NCBI GenBank assembly: GCA_003537645.1
Contig: DPRM01000033.1
Span: 1 to 53,501 of the forward strand
DNA length: 53,501 nt
Source of the DNA: Prolixibacteraceae bacterium
Lineage (GTDB): Bacteria > Bacteroidota > Bacteroidia > Bacteroidales > Prolixibacteraceae
Reading direction: 5' to 3'
A program made the translations under genes and the position numbers. Positions 14,144-21,644 of this stretch are shown piece after piece (position 1 is the first letter of the stretch; the number at the start of each line of letters is the position of its first letter). The notes beneath the pieces are model-generated. The model did no database searches. It saw nothing but the letters and a program-made list of their open reading frames with translations, and was not told where the DNA came from.

Positions 14144-14344
14144 ATGTCAAAAAAGAACGAAACTAAGCCATTGAAGCAACCTGATGTTAGCGGTTCGGTT
14201 GCCTTCGCAAAATGGATAGGAGAACGAATGAATGTGGATAGCTGGTTTAAATATGATGCAAGGCTTGGAACGTGGTATTGGCACATGAAAGGACATTTAA
14301 CAACGGAGGAACTTTATGAGGTGTTCGTGGCAACTGACCGCTAA
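14144..14344 (+). CDS. Small hypothetical cassette protein, 66 aa
   Basis: A compact tryptophan-rich protein (FAKWIGERMNVDSWFKY, GTWYWHMKGHLTTEELYEVF) with no recognised family. The last codons overlap the GCTAAC core-like word (14340-14345) that begins the following hairpin. Cassette genes ending at or in the core site are common in integrons. Function unknown. Confidence 0.6.
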   Translation: MSKKNETKPLKQPDVSGSVAFAKWIGERMNVDSWFKYDARLGTWYWHMKGHLTTEELYEVFVATDR

Positions 14345-14372
14345 CGGTGAATGTTTGTTGCGTTTGCCGTTG
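14342..14372 (+). repeat. Short attC-like hairpin after the 66-aa gene
   Basis: TAACGGTGAATG (14342-14353) pairs with CGTTTGCCGTTG (14361-14372) over 12 positions if G-T pairs are allowed, with a 7-nt loop. It starts with a GCTAAC core word and ends with GTTGAAT. It is shorter than a typical attC. Confidence 0.5.
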
Positions 14373-14412
14373 AATAACCGATAAATTAGTAGATAACCAT
14401 AAAATTACAAAT

Positions 14413-14766
14413 ATGAGTGCGTTGGAGTTAAATGATTTACAGAAAATACAAAAGCAAGTTGACGAATTGAGAATAAACCAATATCTGAAACTTTCTAAGG
14501 ATTATATTGACAATGAACTTCATTTGATTGAAATGGAATTGTTTAAATTAATGGATAAACTGTGTGATGGCTATACGCTTCCAGATACCGAAAGCAAATG
14601 CAATAAACATGGTGTTATAAACTGTGTGCCATATCAGACCTGTCCAAAGTGCGGTGGCGATGGTAATTTGCTTAGATACAACAGCCCTAACTTATTAGGA
14701 ATGACCGTGCCAATTTGCGACGTGTGCGAGGGCAAAAAGATAATTCCGATGGCACATTGTTTATAA
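14413..14766 (+). CDS. DnaJ-type zinc-knuckle protein, 117 aa
   Basis: An N-terminal coiled coil (about residues 1-55, LNDLQKIQKQVDELR...) precedes two CxxCxG-like knuckles, CPKCGGDGN and CDVCEGKK, as in the zinc domain of DnaJ and related small adaptor proteins. A further cysteine/histidine pair (CNKHGVINC) may bind a second zinc. The role is unknown; it is not a chaperone by itself. It is followed by the longest attC-like hairpin of the array. Confidence 0.62.
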   Translation: MSALELNDLQKIQKQVDELRINQYLKLSKDYIDNELHLIEMELFKLMDKLCDGYTLPDTESKCNKHGVINCVPYQTCPKCGGDGNLLRYNSPNLLGMTVPICDVCEGKKIIPMAHCL

Positions 14767-14853
14767 CGTTGAGTGTATGTGTAGTGCAGCATTGCACATA
14801 CTTTCAATTTACAACTAACTTATTGGCTGCATTACATATACACATTGTTAGCA
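14761..14853 (+). repeat. attC-like recombination site, 93 bp
   Basis: The site starts TTATAAC and ends GTTAGCA, with spacers GTTGA and ATT. The arms 14773-14790 (GTGTATGTGTAGTGCAGC) and 14826-14843 (GCTGCATTACATATACAC) pair in 16 of 18 positions, both exceptions being G-T compatible, around a 35-nt loop. Core, spacer, inner stem, loop, stem, spacer, core is the architecture of integron attC sites. The start of the site overlaps the stop region of the preceding gene. Confidence 0.65.
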
Positions 14854-15061
14854 CACGTTTATTATGAGAACACGAGGCAAAGGATTTAAAAAAGAAATAT
14901 GGTTTTCAATTTGTAGCAGACACACTATCTATGATGAAAACTGTAATATGTGTAATACAGGTAGTTGGAATAACGCTATTAAATATAAAGTTAGTTCACT
15001 TATTTATGATTTATTCCCTTCGCTATGGCGTTGGTGGGTCAATCGTTAAATGTGTGCTAAC
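14847..15061 (+). repeat. Cassette boundaries: 10-bp inverted repeat
   Basis: GTTAGCACAC (14847-14856) and GTGTGCTAAC (15052-15061) are exact reverse complements and enclose the 61-aa gene with almost no extra sequence. The unit is about 215 bp, a small integron-cassette-like module. Confidence 0.75.
14864..15049 (+). CDS. Small hypothetical cassette protein, 61 aa
   Basis: A short protein with a histidine/cysteine group (CSRHTIYDENCNMCNTG) that could bind one zinc, and an aromatic C-terminus (LWRWWVNR). No family recognised. Strongest support is its position exactly between the 10-bp inverted repeats. An overlapping frame at 14931-15113 is a weaker alternative. Confidence 0.5.
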   Translation: MRTRGKGFKKEIWFSICSRHTIYDENCNMCNTGSWNNAIKYKVSSLIYDLFPSLWRWWVNR

Positions 15062-15139
15062 GATAACTTGTATGTGGCGTTTAAAACTGCCGATGATGCG
15101 AGAACATAAATAAATTATTAAACTAAATAGTGAGCGATT

Positions 15140-15478
15140 ATGAAAGCAATAGAAATTATTGGACAATTAAGAGAACGGTACAGTAATAAGTACACGAAGA
15201 CTCCAAATTACAACAAAGACCATTACATAAATTGGCTACAAGACGAATACGCCAAATTAGTGATGAAGCAAGCGAACGGACTTGAACATAGCTCGGATAA
15301 ATGCCATATACAAAATGTTAACGGTTGGCCTTTGGAAGATTTCCCAGATAACTTACCGTTATATTTAGATAGTGGATTGTTTCAGCTACGTTCAGATGAC
15401 ATGGAACAGGTTCTTTTACAACAAGGCGTTAATGAAAGCAACATACAATTTTTGGAAAGATGTAAGGCTTACCGTTAA
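15140..15478 (+). CDS. Hypothetical cassette protein, 112 aa
   Basis: A soluble acidic protein (IGQLRERYSNKYTK, INWLQDEYAKLVM, and the central GWPLEDFPDNLPLYL). No known domain. The stop codon lies within CCGTTAACAAC, again a core-like word. It is the last intact gene before the broken recombinase. Confidence 0.6.
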   Translation: MKAIEIIGQLRERYSNKYTKTPNYNKDHYINWLQDEYAKLVMKQANGLEHSSDKCHIQNVNGWPLEDFPDNLPLYLDSGLFQLRSDDMEQVLLQQGVNESNIQFLERCKAYR

Positions 15479-15529
15479 CAACTATATGTACAAAAACACT
15501 ATAAGTTATTAATCTTTAAATAAATACAG

Positions 15530-16333
15530 ATGAATATCGGAAGGTACGTTAAAATGTATTCCGATGATTTGCGATTTGCAAATTATGCTGAGAATACGGT
15601 TAAAAATTATGCTGCACAAGTGGAGCTTTTTCTGAAATACTTCAACAATCAGGCAACTAAGCCCAGCGAAATCAGCGAGAAGAAAATTAAAGAATGGCTG
15701 ATGCTGTCGAAAACAACGAACAGCATGAAGCACCGTATTTCGGCAGTTAAACTTTTCTATGAGCTTACCGGCAAACAGCCACTAAAATTCAGGTACATTA
15801 AATACCCGCACAGTGAACGCCATTTGCCGAAGGTGATTGATGCCGATTTTCTTAGACAAAAGATTGAAACGATACACAACCTTAAACACAAGGCAATTAT
15901 TATGCTGGCCTTTTCGGTTGGTCTGCGGGTGAGCGAAGTGGTTAACCTGAAGATTGCCGATATTGACTCGGCACGGATGCTGGTTCATATTAACCAGGCA
16001 AAGGGGAGAAAAGATAGGGTTGTGCCACTTTCAGCAAATGTGCTTGAGGTGTTGCGCATGTATTTTAAAAAGGATAGACCAAAGGAATATTTGTTTAACG
16101 GACAGTTTGACTTGCAGTATTCGGCAACCAGTTGCAACCAGATAGTAAAAAAGTATTTAGGCAAAAAATATCATTTTCATTTACTAAGGCATTCATCATT
16201 TACATCAATGCTGTAAGCTGGAACTGATATCCGGATCATCCAAAAAATTGCAGGTCACCGCAATTGCAAAACCACAGAAATTTACACACATGTTTCAACC
16301 CAATTGCTACATAAAGTAGCGCTGCCGGTTTAA
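15530..16333 (+). pseudogene. XerC/D-like tyrosine recombinase split by in-frame TAA
   Basis: The frame encodes a short tyrosine recombinase: SAM-like N-terminal core-binding domain (1-100), catalytic R133 (GLRVSEVVNL), K158 (QAKGRKDR), H217-L-L-R220. It is interrupted at codon 229 by TAA (16214-16216). The frame then continues for 38 codons with AGTDIRIIQKIAGHRN (H243) and the nucleophile region TTEIYTHV (Y252), ending at 16331-16333. The family has a glutamate before AGTDIR, so GAA to TAA explains the break. The truncated product lacks the second histidine and the tyrosine. The IntI-specific insert between motifs is not seen, so it is XerC/D-like rather than a classical integron integrase. 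Confidence 0.85.
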
Positions 16334-16343
16334 AACAAAAAAA

Positions 16344-16368
16344 CACCCGGTCAACACGTAACCGGGTG
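16344..16368 (-). terminator. Terminator between convergent early and late units
   Basis: A perfect 8-bp stem CACCCGGT/ACCGGGTG (16344-16351 with 16361-16368) with a 9-nt loop. On the minus strand it is followed by seven T, so it ends the leftward late operon after 16458. On the plus strand the following bases are CAAAATC, so termination of the early operon there is less certain. Confidence 0.85.
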
Positions 16369-16457
16369 CAAAATCAAATCTAATCAAACTAAACTTTAAT
16401 ATGAAAATCAAACCTTACTTCATACCTAAAATATAAATTATATAGAATAATTCCGGT

Positions 16458-16709
16458 TTACCCGTTATCAACCTCTTTCCAACACCACCTACAACCGTTG
16501 TACCCATGATTTTTAATCAGTTTTTGCGCTTGTTTTAAGGTTACAAATTGCCGGGCTGATATTCTTTCGGTTTGGCAGTTTTTGTGTTTGCGCTCAAGGT
16601 TATGAATCTCTTTGCTTCGGCTTCTGTGGTTTACAACGTACCTGAATCCCCAAAACATGAACCACCTTTCCTTAATGGTTAATTTTGCTCTTGCTTTCAT
16701 TTTGGTCAT
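16458..16709 (-). CDS. Basic hypothetical protein at the end of the lysis cluster, 83 aa
   Basis: ATG 16709 overlaps the stop of the upstream gene (ATGA). The protein is strongly basic with several tryptophans and a C-terminal C-R-W-C motif plus a histidine. No membrane segment or family recognised. It is the last gene of the leftward late operon before the terminator, downstream of lysis genes. Confidence 0.62.
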   Translation of the reverse strand: MTKMKARAKLTIKERWFMFWGFRYVVNHRSRSKEIHNLERKHKNCQTERISARQFVTLKQAQKLIKNHGYNGCRWCWKEVDNG

Positions 16710-17368
16710 TTTGAAATTAATATTCCTGCTAAAATTCCGGCAATACCTGCAATCACGGGTCTTTCATACCACTTATTTTCATGCTTAACAGTGATGGAGT
16801 TGGCTGAAGTAATTTTTGCTTTCGGGTCTGTCAAAAATACACTCACAATAGTTTCTTTCCGTTTTGATTCCTGAATTATAGATAATCCAGTATTGTACTT
16901 ATAATCGAAAAACAAATTGTTATTCTCCACACTTCCTTTGAAATTCAAATAATCATTTGTCCATGCAAACGTGCTGTATTGAATCGTGTCCGTGTTCATG
17001 ATATAGAAACTATCCCTCAGTGATGCTTCACCATGTCCCACAGCTTCCAGTTCAAGTTTTAAAGCATTGTTTACCTTTCTCCAGTTAATTTCTCTTTCTT
17101 TTAGCTGTTTAATCTCAAACCCGGCTTTGTTAAGGGATTCTTTTAAATTGGAATGACTTACCTCAACAACACTTAACTTATAAGTTAATTCCCCGGCCTT
17201 ATTCTGGTACACCGAAACGGAATCTTTGAGAGTTGAAAGTTCAACCGCCTGTAACTGGTTTTCATCATTAAGCCGGTTTATTCTCCGGTTTTGGATTCCC
17301 ATATACACGAAAAGCGAAAAGATGATTATTCCGCTTAAAATACCTATTGTTTTTGACGTTTTATCCAT
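16706..17368 (-). CDS. Rz-like membrane coiled-coil protein of the lysis cluster
   Basis: ATG at 17366-17368, 8 bp after the endolysin stop, gives 220 aa; a longer frame to 17512 would overlap the endolysin gene and is rejected. It has an N-terminal transmembrane helix (about residues 6-25, TIGILSGIIIFSLFVYMGI), a long periplasmic coiled coil (30-110), a beta-rich segment and a second hydrophobic stretch at the C-terminus (ERPVIAGIAGILAGILISK). Membrane anchor plus coiled coil beside an endolysin resembles spanin-type proteins of Bacteroidota phages (DUF6549-like). Outer-membrane disruption is inferred. Confidence 0.68.
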   Translation of the reverse strand: MDKTSKTIGILSGIIIFSLFVYMGIQNRRINRLNDENQLQAVELSTLKDSVSVYQNKAGELTYKLSVVEVSHSNLKESLNKAGFEIKQLKEREINWRKVNNALKLELEAVGHGEASLRDSFYIMNTDTIQYSTFAWTNDYLNFKGSVENNNLFFDYKYNTGLSIIQESKRKETIVSVFLTDPKAKITSANSITVKHENKWYERPVIAGIAGILAGILISK

Positions 17369-17375
17369 GACTTTT

Positions 17376-17924
17376 TTATTTGCAGTAATCAGCCAAAGCC
17401 GATATACTTGATTTACTTCTGATCTTTTTATACACTCCATCACCTTCCCGGCTTCCTGCTCCGTTTGTGTTCCCTTCAATTGTGTAGTAGTTGTTTTTAT
17501 CCTGTCCGACAATTAATAGAATGTGTCCGTACCTTTTCAATTGAGGATAGTACAAAGCACCAACCATTCCAGGCAATGCTTTTGGTTGATATGAATTGTT
17601 TTTTCGCTCCCATTCAGGCGTTTTAAACCAATCTACCACCCTTGCAGACTTAGGAGTATTTAGCTCAGTTTCCTTGTGAATATAACACTGAAAAGCAGCA
17701 CACCAGGCATAGCCTTTCCCTAAACCTGTACTTGCAAGAAACCTTTCCACCCAATAGCCATCATTGTTCCCTGTTGCCTCGCGAACAGCCAAATGCTTTT
17801 CAGCTTCAGCGATCAACTTCTGACTGTTTACAGCCCGTTGACTATAAGTGCGAAAACTAAAAGCAAGCAACAAAACAAGGCAGTTGAATAAACAAGCCTT
17901 GAACTTTCTGTTAATTGATTCCAT
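17376..17924 (-). CDS. CHAP-like peptidoglycan hydrolase (endolysin)
   Basis: A 182-aa protein with an N-terminal hydrophobic segment (about residues 9-25, LFNCLVLLLAFSF) that may be a signal or signal-arrest-release sequence. The enzyme part fits a CHAP/NlpC-type cysteine peptidase: catalytic Cys in GYAWCAAFQCYIH (about 74-85), His in YGHILLIVG (about 131-139), then an Asn-containing TIEGNTN. The family cleaves peptide or amide bonds of peptidoglycan. Its start overlaps the end of the holin gene by 97 bp in another frame. Confidence 0.82.
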   Translation of the reverse strand: MESINRKFKACLFNCLVLLLAFSFRTYSQRAVNSQKLIAEAEKHLAVREATGNNDGYWVERFLASTGLGKGYAWCAAFQCYIHKETELNTPKSARVVDWFKTPEWERKNNSYQPKALPGMVGALYYPQLKRYGHILLIVGQDKNNYYTIEGNTNGAGSREGDGVYKKIRSKSSISALADYCK

Positions 17925-18160
17925 CCTAATTTTGAGTTTTGAAATGATAAATCAAAATACCTGTACATAACCGGGAACATGAGCATGAAAACTATCCGGA
18001 CAAATCCAAGTCCAGCAAGAAAGATCAGGATTGCCACAAACAATTTCCCGAACATTTCCCATGTAAATGTATAAAGGCCAAACAGCCCGGCCACCCAATT
18101 GTACAACAGCAGCAGGGCCATTGCCAACGGAATTGTAATTAATTCGAAATACTTTTTCAT
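17828..18160 (-). CDS. Putative holin, three transmembrane helices
   Basis: A 110-aa very hydrophobic protein with three predicted helices: about residues 8-30 (TIPLAMALLLLYNWVAG), 38-65 (KLFVAILIFLAGLGFVRIV) and 92-110 (TALFCCLLLVFALIVNGL). Size, topology and position directly upstream of the endolysin fit a class I-like holin. Coupled by ATGA (18157-18160) to the upstream gene. The 3' 97 bp also encode the endolysin N-terminus, so both frames code hydrophobic segments from the same DNA. Confidence 0.72.
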   Translation of the reverse strand: MKKYFELITIPLAMALLLLYNWVAGLFGLYTFTWEMFGKLFVAILIFLAGLGFVRIVFMLMFPVMYRYFDLSFQNSKLGWNQLTESSRLVYSTALFCCLLLVFALIVNGL

Positions 18161-18534
18161 GATGCACTGTTTTTGTGATTAATACTGCAAAGGGTTTCTG
18201 TTTTTGTAATCCGCTTATCCAGTTCTTTGATTTGTCGGGAGTGATCATTCAAACGCCTTTCGGTTCGCGGGTCGCGTTCCTCCTGCTGATTTTTTATCAC
18301 TTCAACAATCTTTTCAAGGTTCGCTACTGTTTTTGAAACCATTTCAATCATTGCCGATAGTTTTTCCATCTGCTGACGTTGTGAGATTTCATTTTTACTC
18401 AACTCCTCTTTATCCGTTGAAAATTTCTCAGCAACGAAATAGCCAATTATAATCACCAGTAAAGAGATGATACCAACTGCTATCCAAAGAACTATTTTTA
18501 GTGTTTCCAAATTCGGATTTACCGCAATTTCCAT
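18157..18534 (-). CDS. Membrane-anchored coiled-coil lysis-cluster protein, 125 aa
   Basis: An N-terminal transmembrane helix (about residues 13-36, IVLWIAVGIISLLVIIIGYF) is followed by a long charged coiled coil (about 40-115). The layout is like small phage proteins grouped with holins (XhlA-like hemolysin/holin partner). Function in lysis is inferred from position between the tail spike and holin genes. Confidence 0.65.
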   Translation of the reverse strand: MEIAVNPNLETLKIVLWIAVGIISLLVIIIGYFVAEKFSTDKEELSKNEISQRQQMEKLSAMIEMVSKTVANLEKIVEVIKNQQEERDPRTERRLNDHSRQIKELDKRITKTETLCSINHKNSAS

Positions 18535-18554
18535 AACTTAATCGGGTTTGTTAA

Positions 18555-21254
18555 TTATTTTACATATTTCACATATACTGAATAATTTCCACCTGTATCC
18601 AGCGTTGGGTCTACAAAAATATTTGTTAGCGATGGTGTACCATAAGTCTGTGTTTTGTAAGCTCTTGGCAATCCTGTGCCTGTAGCAACATAAAAGTTGC
18701 CATTGGTACCACTCTTATTATAAGCCAACCATATAACACTGCCACTTGCAACAAAAACTGGTTCGGTTAATGGTATTTCCTGCCAACCCGTATCGTCATT
18801 TATTTCTGTCGAAGGCGTTGAAGCAATTAAAGCGTTTGGGGACCCGGCGTTATCTGAATAAACCCCCATTGTAACAGCTGCTGTTGATGAATTGTGATAA
18901 ACAACCATAGAAACCAAATACCCATCTTCGGGCATTGTGAATGAGTTTGCCCTCATTGTGTTGGCTGTGGTAGTTGTCAATCCTCCGATCGTAGTTGTTC
19001 CAATTGTGGCAAGTGCTGAAATGGTTGTATTATCAGAAACGCTTGCCGAAATGTTACCGTATTCATCCATACACCACGCATATAAAGTTAATGCGCCCTC
19101 TGTGCTTGTAAAGTAAACTGTTGGGACTGTATCAGTCCATGCAGCACTACGTAACGGTGTTGTAGCCGATTCTGTTAAAAGGTATTTTGTTGGATTTCCC
19201 GAAACAGTGAATGAAAGTATATCTACTAACCCTCCGCTTGTTTCTTCAATAGTGAATGCTTCAACTACTGGCGCATCAGTTTCATATTGAGTAGTAGAAA
19301 TATAGTTTAAATCCAATCCTCGTAAAATTATAGAGGTAAACGGCTGTAAATCAAAATAGGCTGAGGTAATTTCTTCCTCGGTCACATCATTAAACACAAC
19401 AGAAGAATTGTTTAGATAATACCTTTGTACAAGTTTTGTAGGATTGTAGAATAATTTTTCTGTTTCATTTGCGTTTAGCGCCGTTTGTGTAAGCGTAGAA
19501 TTTGCATCAATACCCATTGATGACTGCCATGTGGCAAAAGTAACTGTACCCACACTAACGTCATTAAATAGCCTGTTTGAAGTGTGATGACGGTCAATAT
19601 AGGTGTTATTATCCCATGAACTAACTGCCGTTGATATATAAGATGAACCTGCAAGTGCCAGTGTTGGCGCAAATACGGTATAATAAGCATCTACGTCATT
19701 TACAACTACATTATTTTCAAACACATTTCCGCTTCCACCACTATTAACACGCAGTCCGGTTGTATTAAATAATGTATTATTGCGCACAGTATTATTGGTT
19801 CCAACAATGTTTACAAAAATACCGTAACCATTGCCGCCGGTTACATAGCCAATTGTATTGTTTTCAACCGTAACGCCTTCTGTATTATTATCCAAATAAA
19901 TTGAACTTAATCCACCATGATTTAATATAATATTATTTGTAACCTGCGAACCTATTACTTCCTGTGATTCAGAACTTAATTCATAGGTATATATGCCACC
20001 TCCATCAGCCATTTCTTTGGCTGTGTTTGTGATATAGTTTTTATCAATTGTTACGTTAATACCTTCCCACTCAATACCTACATAAATTGCTGCGTCAATT
20101 CTATTGTGCCTTATAACACAACTTTCGCCAGTTGACCAAATAGCTGAGGTTCTTAAGCCTATTGAACCCCTGTAAGAAATATTTGAAACCTCTCCTGTGT
20201 TTAAAACAGTATTGTCGATAATTTCTGAAAAAGTTGATAAAGAATAAATTGGATTAACATTAACGCTATTGATCGTGTTGTTTGTCAACGTGTGTGCAGT
20301 ACCACGCAATTTTAACCCATATCTATCAGCATGATTTACTGTAACATTATCAATAGTAATATTGTTATTGTTTGCATGATAAGCGTCAATTGCTGCTTCG
20401 TTAAAATGGTTTAACTCAATGTTTTTAACCGTTACATAATCTTTATCTGATATTAGTATTCCGTTATCAATCACTGAACATCTAACCTCTGTGTCGGTAG
20501 GTTCTGTACTGTCCAACTTCCATAAGTAAACCGTATTTGTTGCATCATCGTAATACCATTCACCGGGCTGTGTGAGAAATTCAAGTTTATTTGTTAAATA
20601 AAATCTATCAGGTGAAGGGCTTATTCTTGGCGCATAATCCAACGCTGTAGAAAGTGTCAGTGTGCTGCCTGTGTAATCACTTACAATCCTTGTATTTAGT
20701 CTAAAATCATACAAAGCAATAACAACATTCGCACCGTTATAATAATCATCGGCTTCTGTTGCTAAATTAGTTGATATTATTTGTGTAGTTGTTGATGCTG
20801 ACGTATTTTCCAGCCAACCCGTATTGGGATACCTTGCTGAAGTAATTAGTGTATTGTTTACAAATAATTGGACTGGTGTACTTGCAAACGTAGCCTTCCA
20901 AATATTCCCCTCATGCAAAGTCCACCCCGTAATAACCTCACTCCCATAAATTTTAGGCTTTTCACCTGTACCGTATGATGTAAGCGTAATTGGATTGCCG
21001 CTTGTACCCGATTGACCAATTGTTATAGTTCCTTCAAATGAATCACCACATTTCAGCCCGACAAAATCACCCGGTTCAAGCGACAAAGCATTCAGAGCCG
21101 TTAATGTTTGTTTTGGAGTGGCCTCACTCAAACCATCGTTTGCATCGTTACCTGTTGACGAAAAGAAATATTTAGGCACCTCGAACGGAGTTGATCCATT
21201 ACCTATTTTTCGCGCTCTCTGAATGCCTATCCTCAGGCTGATTAGTAGTTCCAT
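18555..21254 (-). CDS. Tail spike with right-handed beta-helix
   Basis: An 899-aa protein at the end of the tail module. After about 28 residues it has the opening typical of secreted/viral pectate-lyase-like helices (YFFSSTGNDANDGLSEATP, then PKQTLTALNAL). Repeated short strands rich in N, V, I and T run to about residue 620 (e.g. VENNTIGYVTG, NNTVRNNTLFN, NVFENNVVVND), the coil pattern of parallel beta-helices. The C-terminal 130 residues look like a separate beta-sandwich. Such spikes bind and often depolymerise host surface polysaccharide. The N-terminus probably attaches to the tail. Confidence 0.8.
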   Translation of the reverse strand: MELLISLRIGIQRARKIGNGSTPFEVPKYFFSSTGNDANDGLSEATPKQTLTALNALSLEPGDFVGLKCGDSFEGTITIGQSGTSGNPITLTSYGTGEKPKIYGSEVITGWTLHEGNIWKATFASTPVQLFVNNTLITSARYPNTGWLENTSASTTTQIISTNLATEADDYYNGANVVIALYDFRLNTRIVSDYTGSTLTLSTALDYAPRISPSPDRFYLTNKLEFLTQPGEWYYDDATNTVYLWKLDSTEPTDTEVRCSVIDNGILISDKDYVTVKNIELNHFNEAAIDAYHANNNNITIDNVTVNHADRYGLKLRGTAHTLTNNTINSVNVNPIYSLSTFSEIIDNTVLNTGEVSNISYRGSIGLRTSAIWSTGESCVIRHNRIDAAIYVGIEWEGINVTIDKNYITNTAKEMADGGGIYTYELSSESQEVIGSQVTNNIILNHGGLSSIYLDNNTEGVTVENNTIGYVTGGNGYGIFVNIVGTNNTVRNNTLFNTTGLRVNSGGSGNVFENNVVVNDVDAYYTVFAPTLALAGSSYISTAVSSWDNNTYIDRHHTSNRLFNDVSVGTVTFATWQSSMGIDANSTLTQTALNANETEKLFYNPTKLVQRYYLNNSSVVFNDVTEEEITSAYFDLQPFTSIILRGLDLNYISTTQYETDAPVVEAFTIEETSGGLVDILSFTVSGNPTKYLLTESATTPLRSAAWTDTVPTVYFTSTEGALTLYAWCMDEYGNISASVSDNTTISALATIGTTTIGGLTTTTANTMRANSFTMPEDGYLVSMVVYHNSSTAAVTMGVYSDNAGSPNALIASTPSTEINDDTGWQEIPLTEPVFVASGSVIWLAYNKSGTNGNFYVATGTGLPRAYKTQTYGTPSLTNIFVDPTLDTGGNYSVYVKYVK

Positions 21255-21265
21255 TTATTTTTCAA

Positions 21266-21610
21266 TTAAGTAGTTTCAACCTTGCTTCCACTTGCCCAGT
21301 ACACGTCATAAGTTTCCAACGGTATTGCATCAGCTTCAATTTCTTTTATCAATGCAATGGTTTCAGTATTAAAATATACAGGGTAGTCCGAAAATCCATC
21401 ATCCTGGTACATTGCCATGCTTACCATTATACCGAGATCTGTTGGTGCTGAAATAACCCCGGCAGTAATGTTTGCTTTTGGGATTACAATTATTGAAAAC
21501 GTAACCTCGTTTGTGGGTTTAAACCCGTTTGTGAGGTCGGTTATCTGCCCGTGGCTTACTATTCTGCCACTTCTCATTTGGTCGCTAACAAATCCTTTTT
21601 CTCCACTCAT
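21266..21610 (-). CDS. Hypothetical tail-tip protein, 114 aa
   Basis: A small beta-rich protein (VTFSIIVIPKANITAGVIS, LGIMVSMAMYQDDGF) that starts 34 bp after the LRR-like protein gene. No cysteine pairs or membrane segment. It probably forms or decorates the tail tip or links the spike; this is inferred only from its place between receptor-binding genes. Confidence 0.62.
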   Translation of the reverse strand: MSGEKGFVSDQMRSGRIVSHGQITDLTNGFKPTNEVTFSIIVIPKANITAGVISAPTDLGIMVSMAMYQDDGFSDYPVYFNTETIALIKEIEADAIPLETYDVYWASGSKVETT

Positions 21611-21644
21611 GATTTCTATTTTTTAATTGTTAATAATTTGTTTT

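Larger units (their letters stand above)
12213..15529 (+). mobile_element. Integron-like gene-cassette array
   Basis: Seven small same-strand genes are separated by 45-300 bp of non-coding, hairpin-rich DNA, unlike the overlapping genes before 12210. Several are bounded by perfect inverted repeats built like integron cassette ends (GTTRRRY-like at the start, RYYYAAC-like after the gene): 12213-12224/12531-12542 (12 of 12), 13616-13624/14060-14068 (9 of 9), 14847-14856/15052-15061 (10 of 10). One spacer (14761-14853) folds as a long attC-like hairpin between AAC and GTT. In true integrons the cassette start and its own terminal core are complementary in this way. A recombinase pseudogene follows at 15530, but it lacks an obvious IntI-specific insert. 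Some boundaries (near 12590, 13034 and 14090) remain ambiguous. Confidence 0.6.

Noticed and set aside
11190..16216. Stop-codon recoding (amber or ochre read as amino acid)
   Set aside because: Two different stop codons are involved, and TAG is used as a normal stop elsewhere (97-99, 628-630, 12508-12510, 13009-13011). Local nonsense mutations fit better.
15530..16333. Classical integron integrase IntI
   Set aside because: The insert typical of IntI between the catalytic motifs is not visible, and the gene lies downstream in the same direction as the array rather than divergent.
16706..17512. Longer form of the lysis coiled-coil protein starting at 17512
   Set aside because: Would overlap the endolysin gene by 137 bp; ATG at 17368 directly before the membrane helix is the natural start.
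17952..18248. 98-aa minus-strand frame over the holin gene
   Set aside because: Overlaps the holin and coiled-coil genes, lacks a sensible protein pattern, and the other frames show clear membrane helices.
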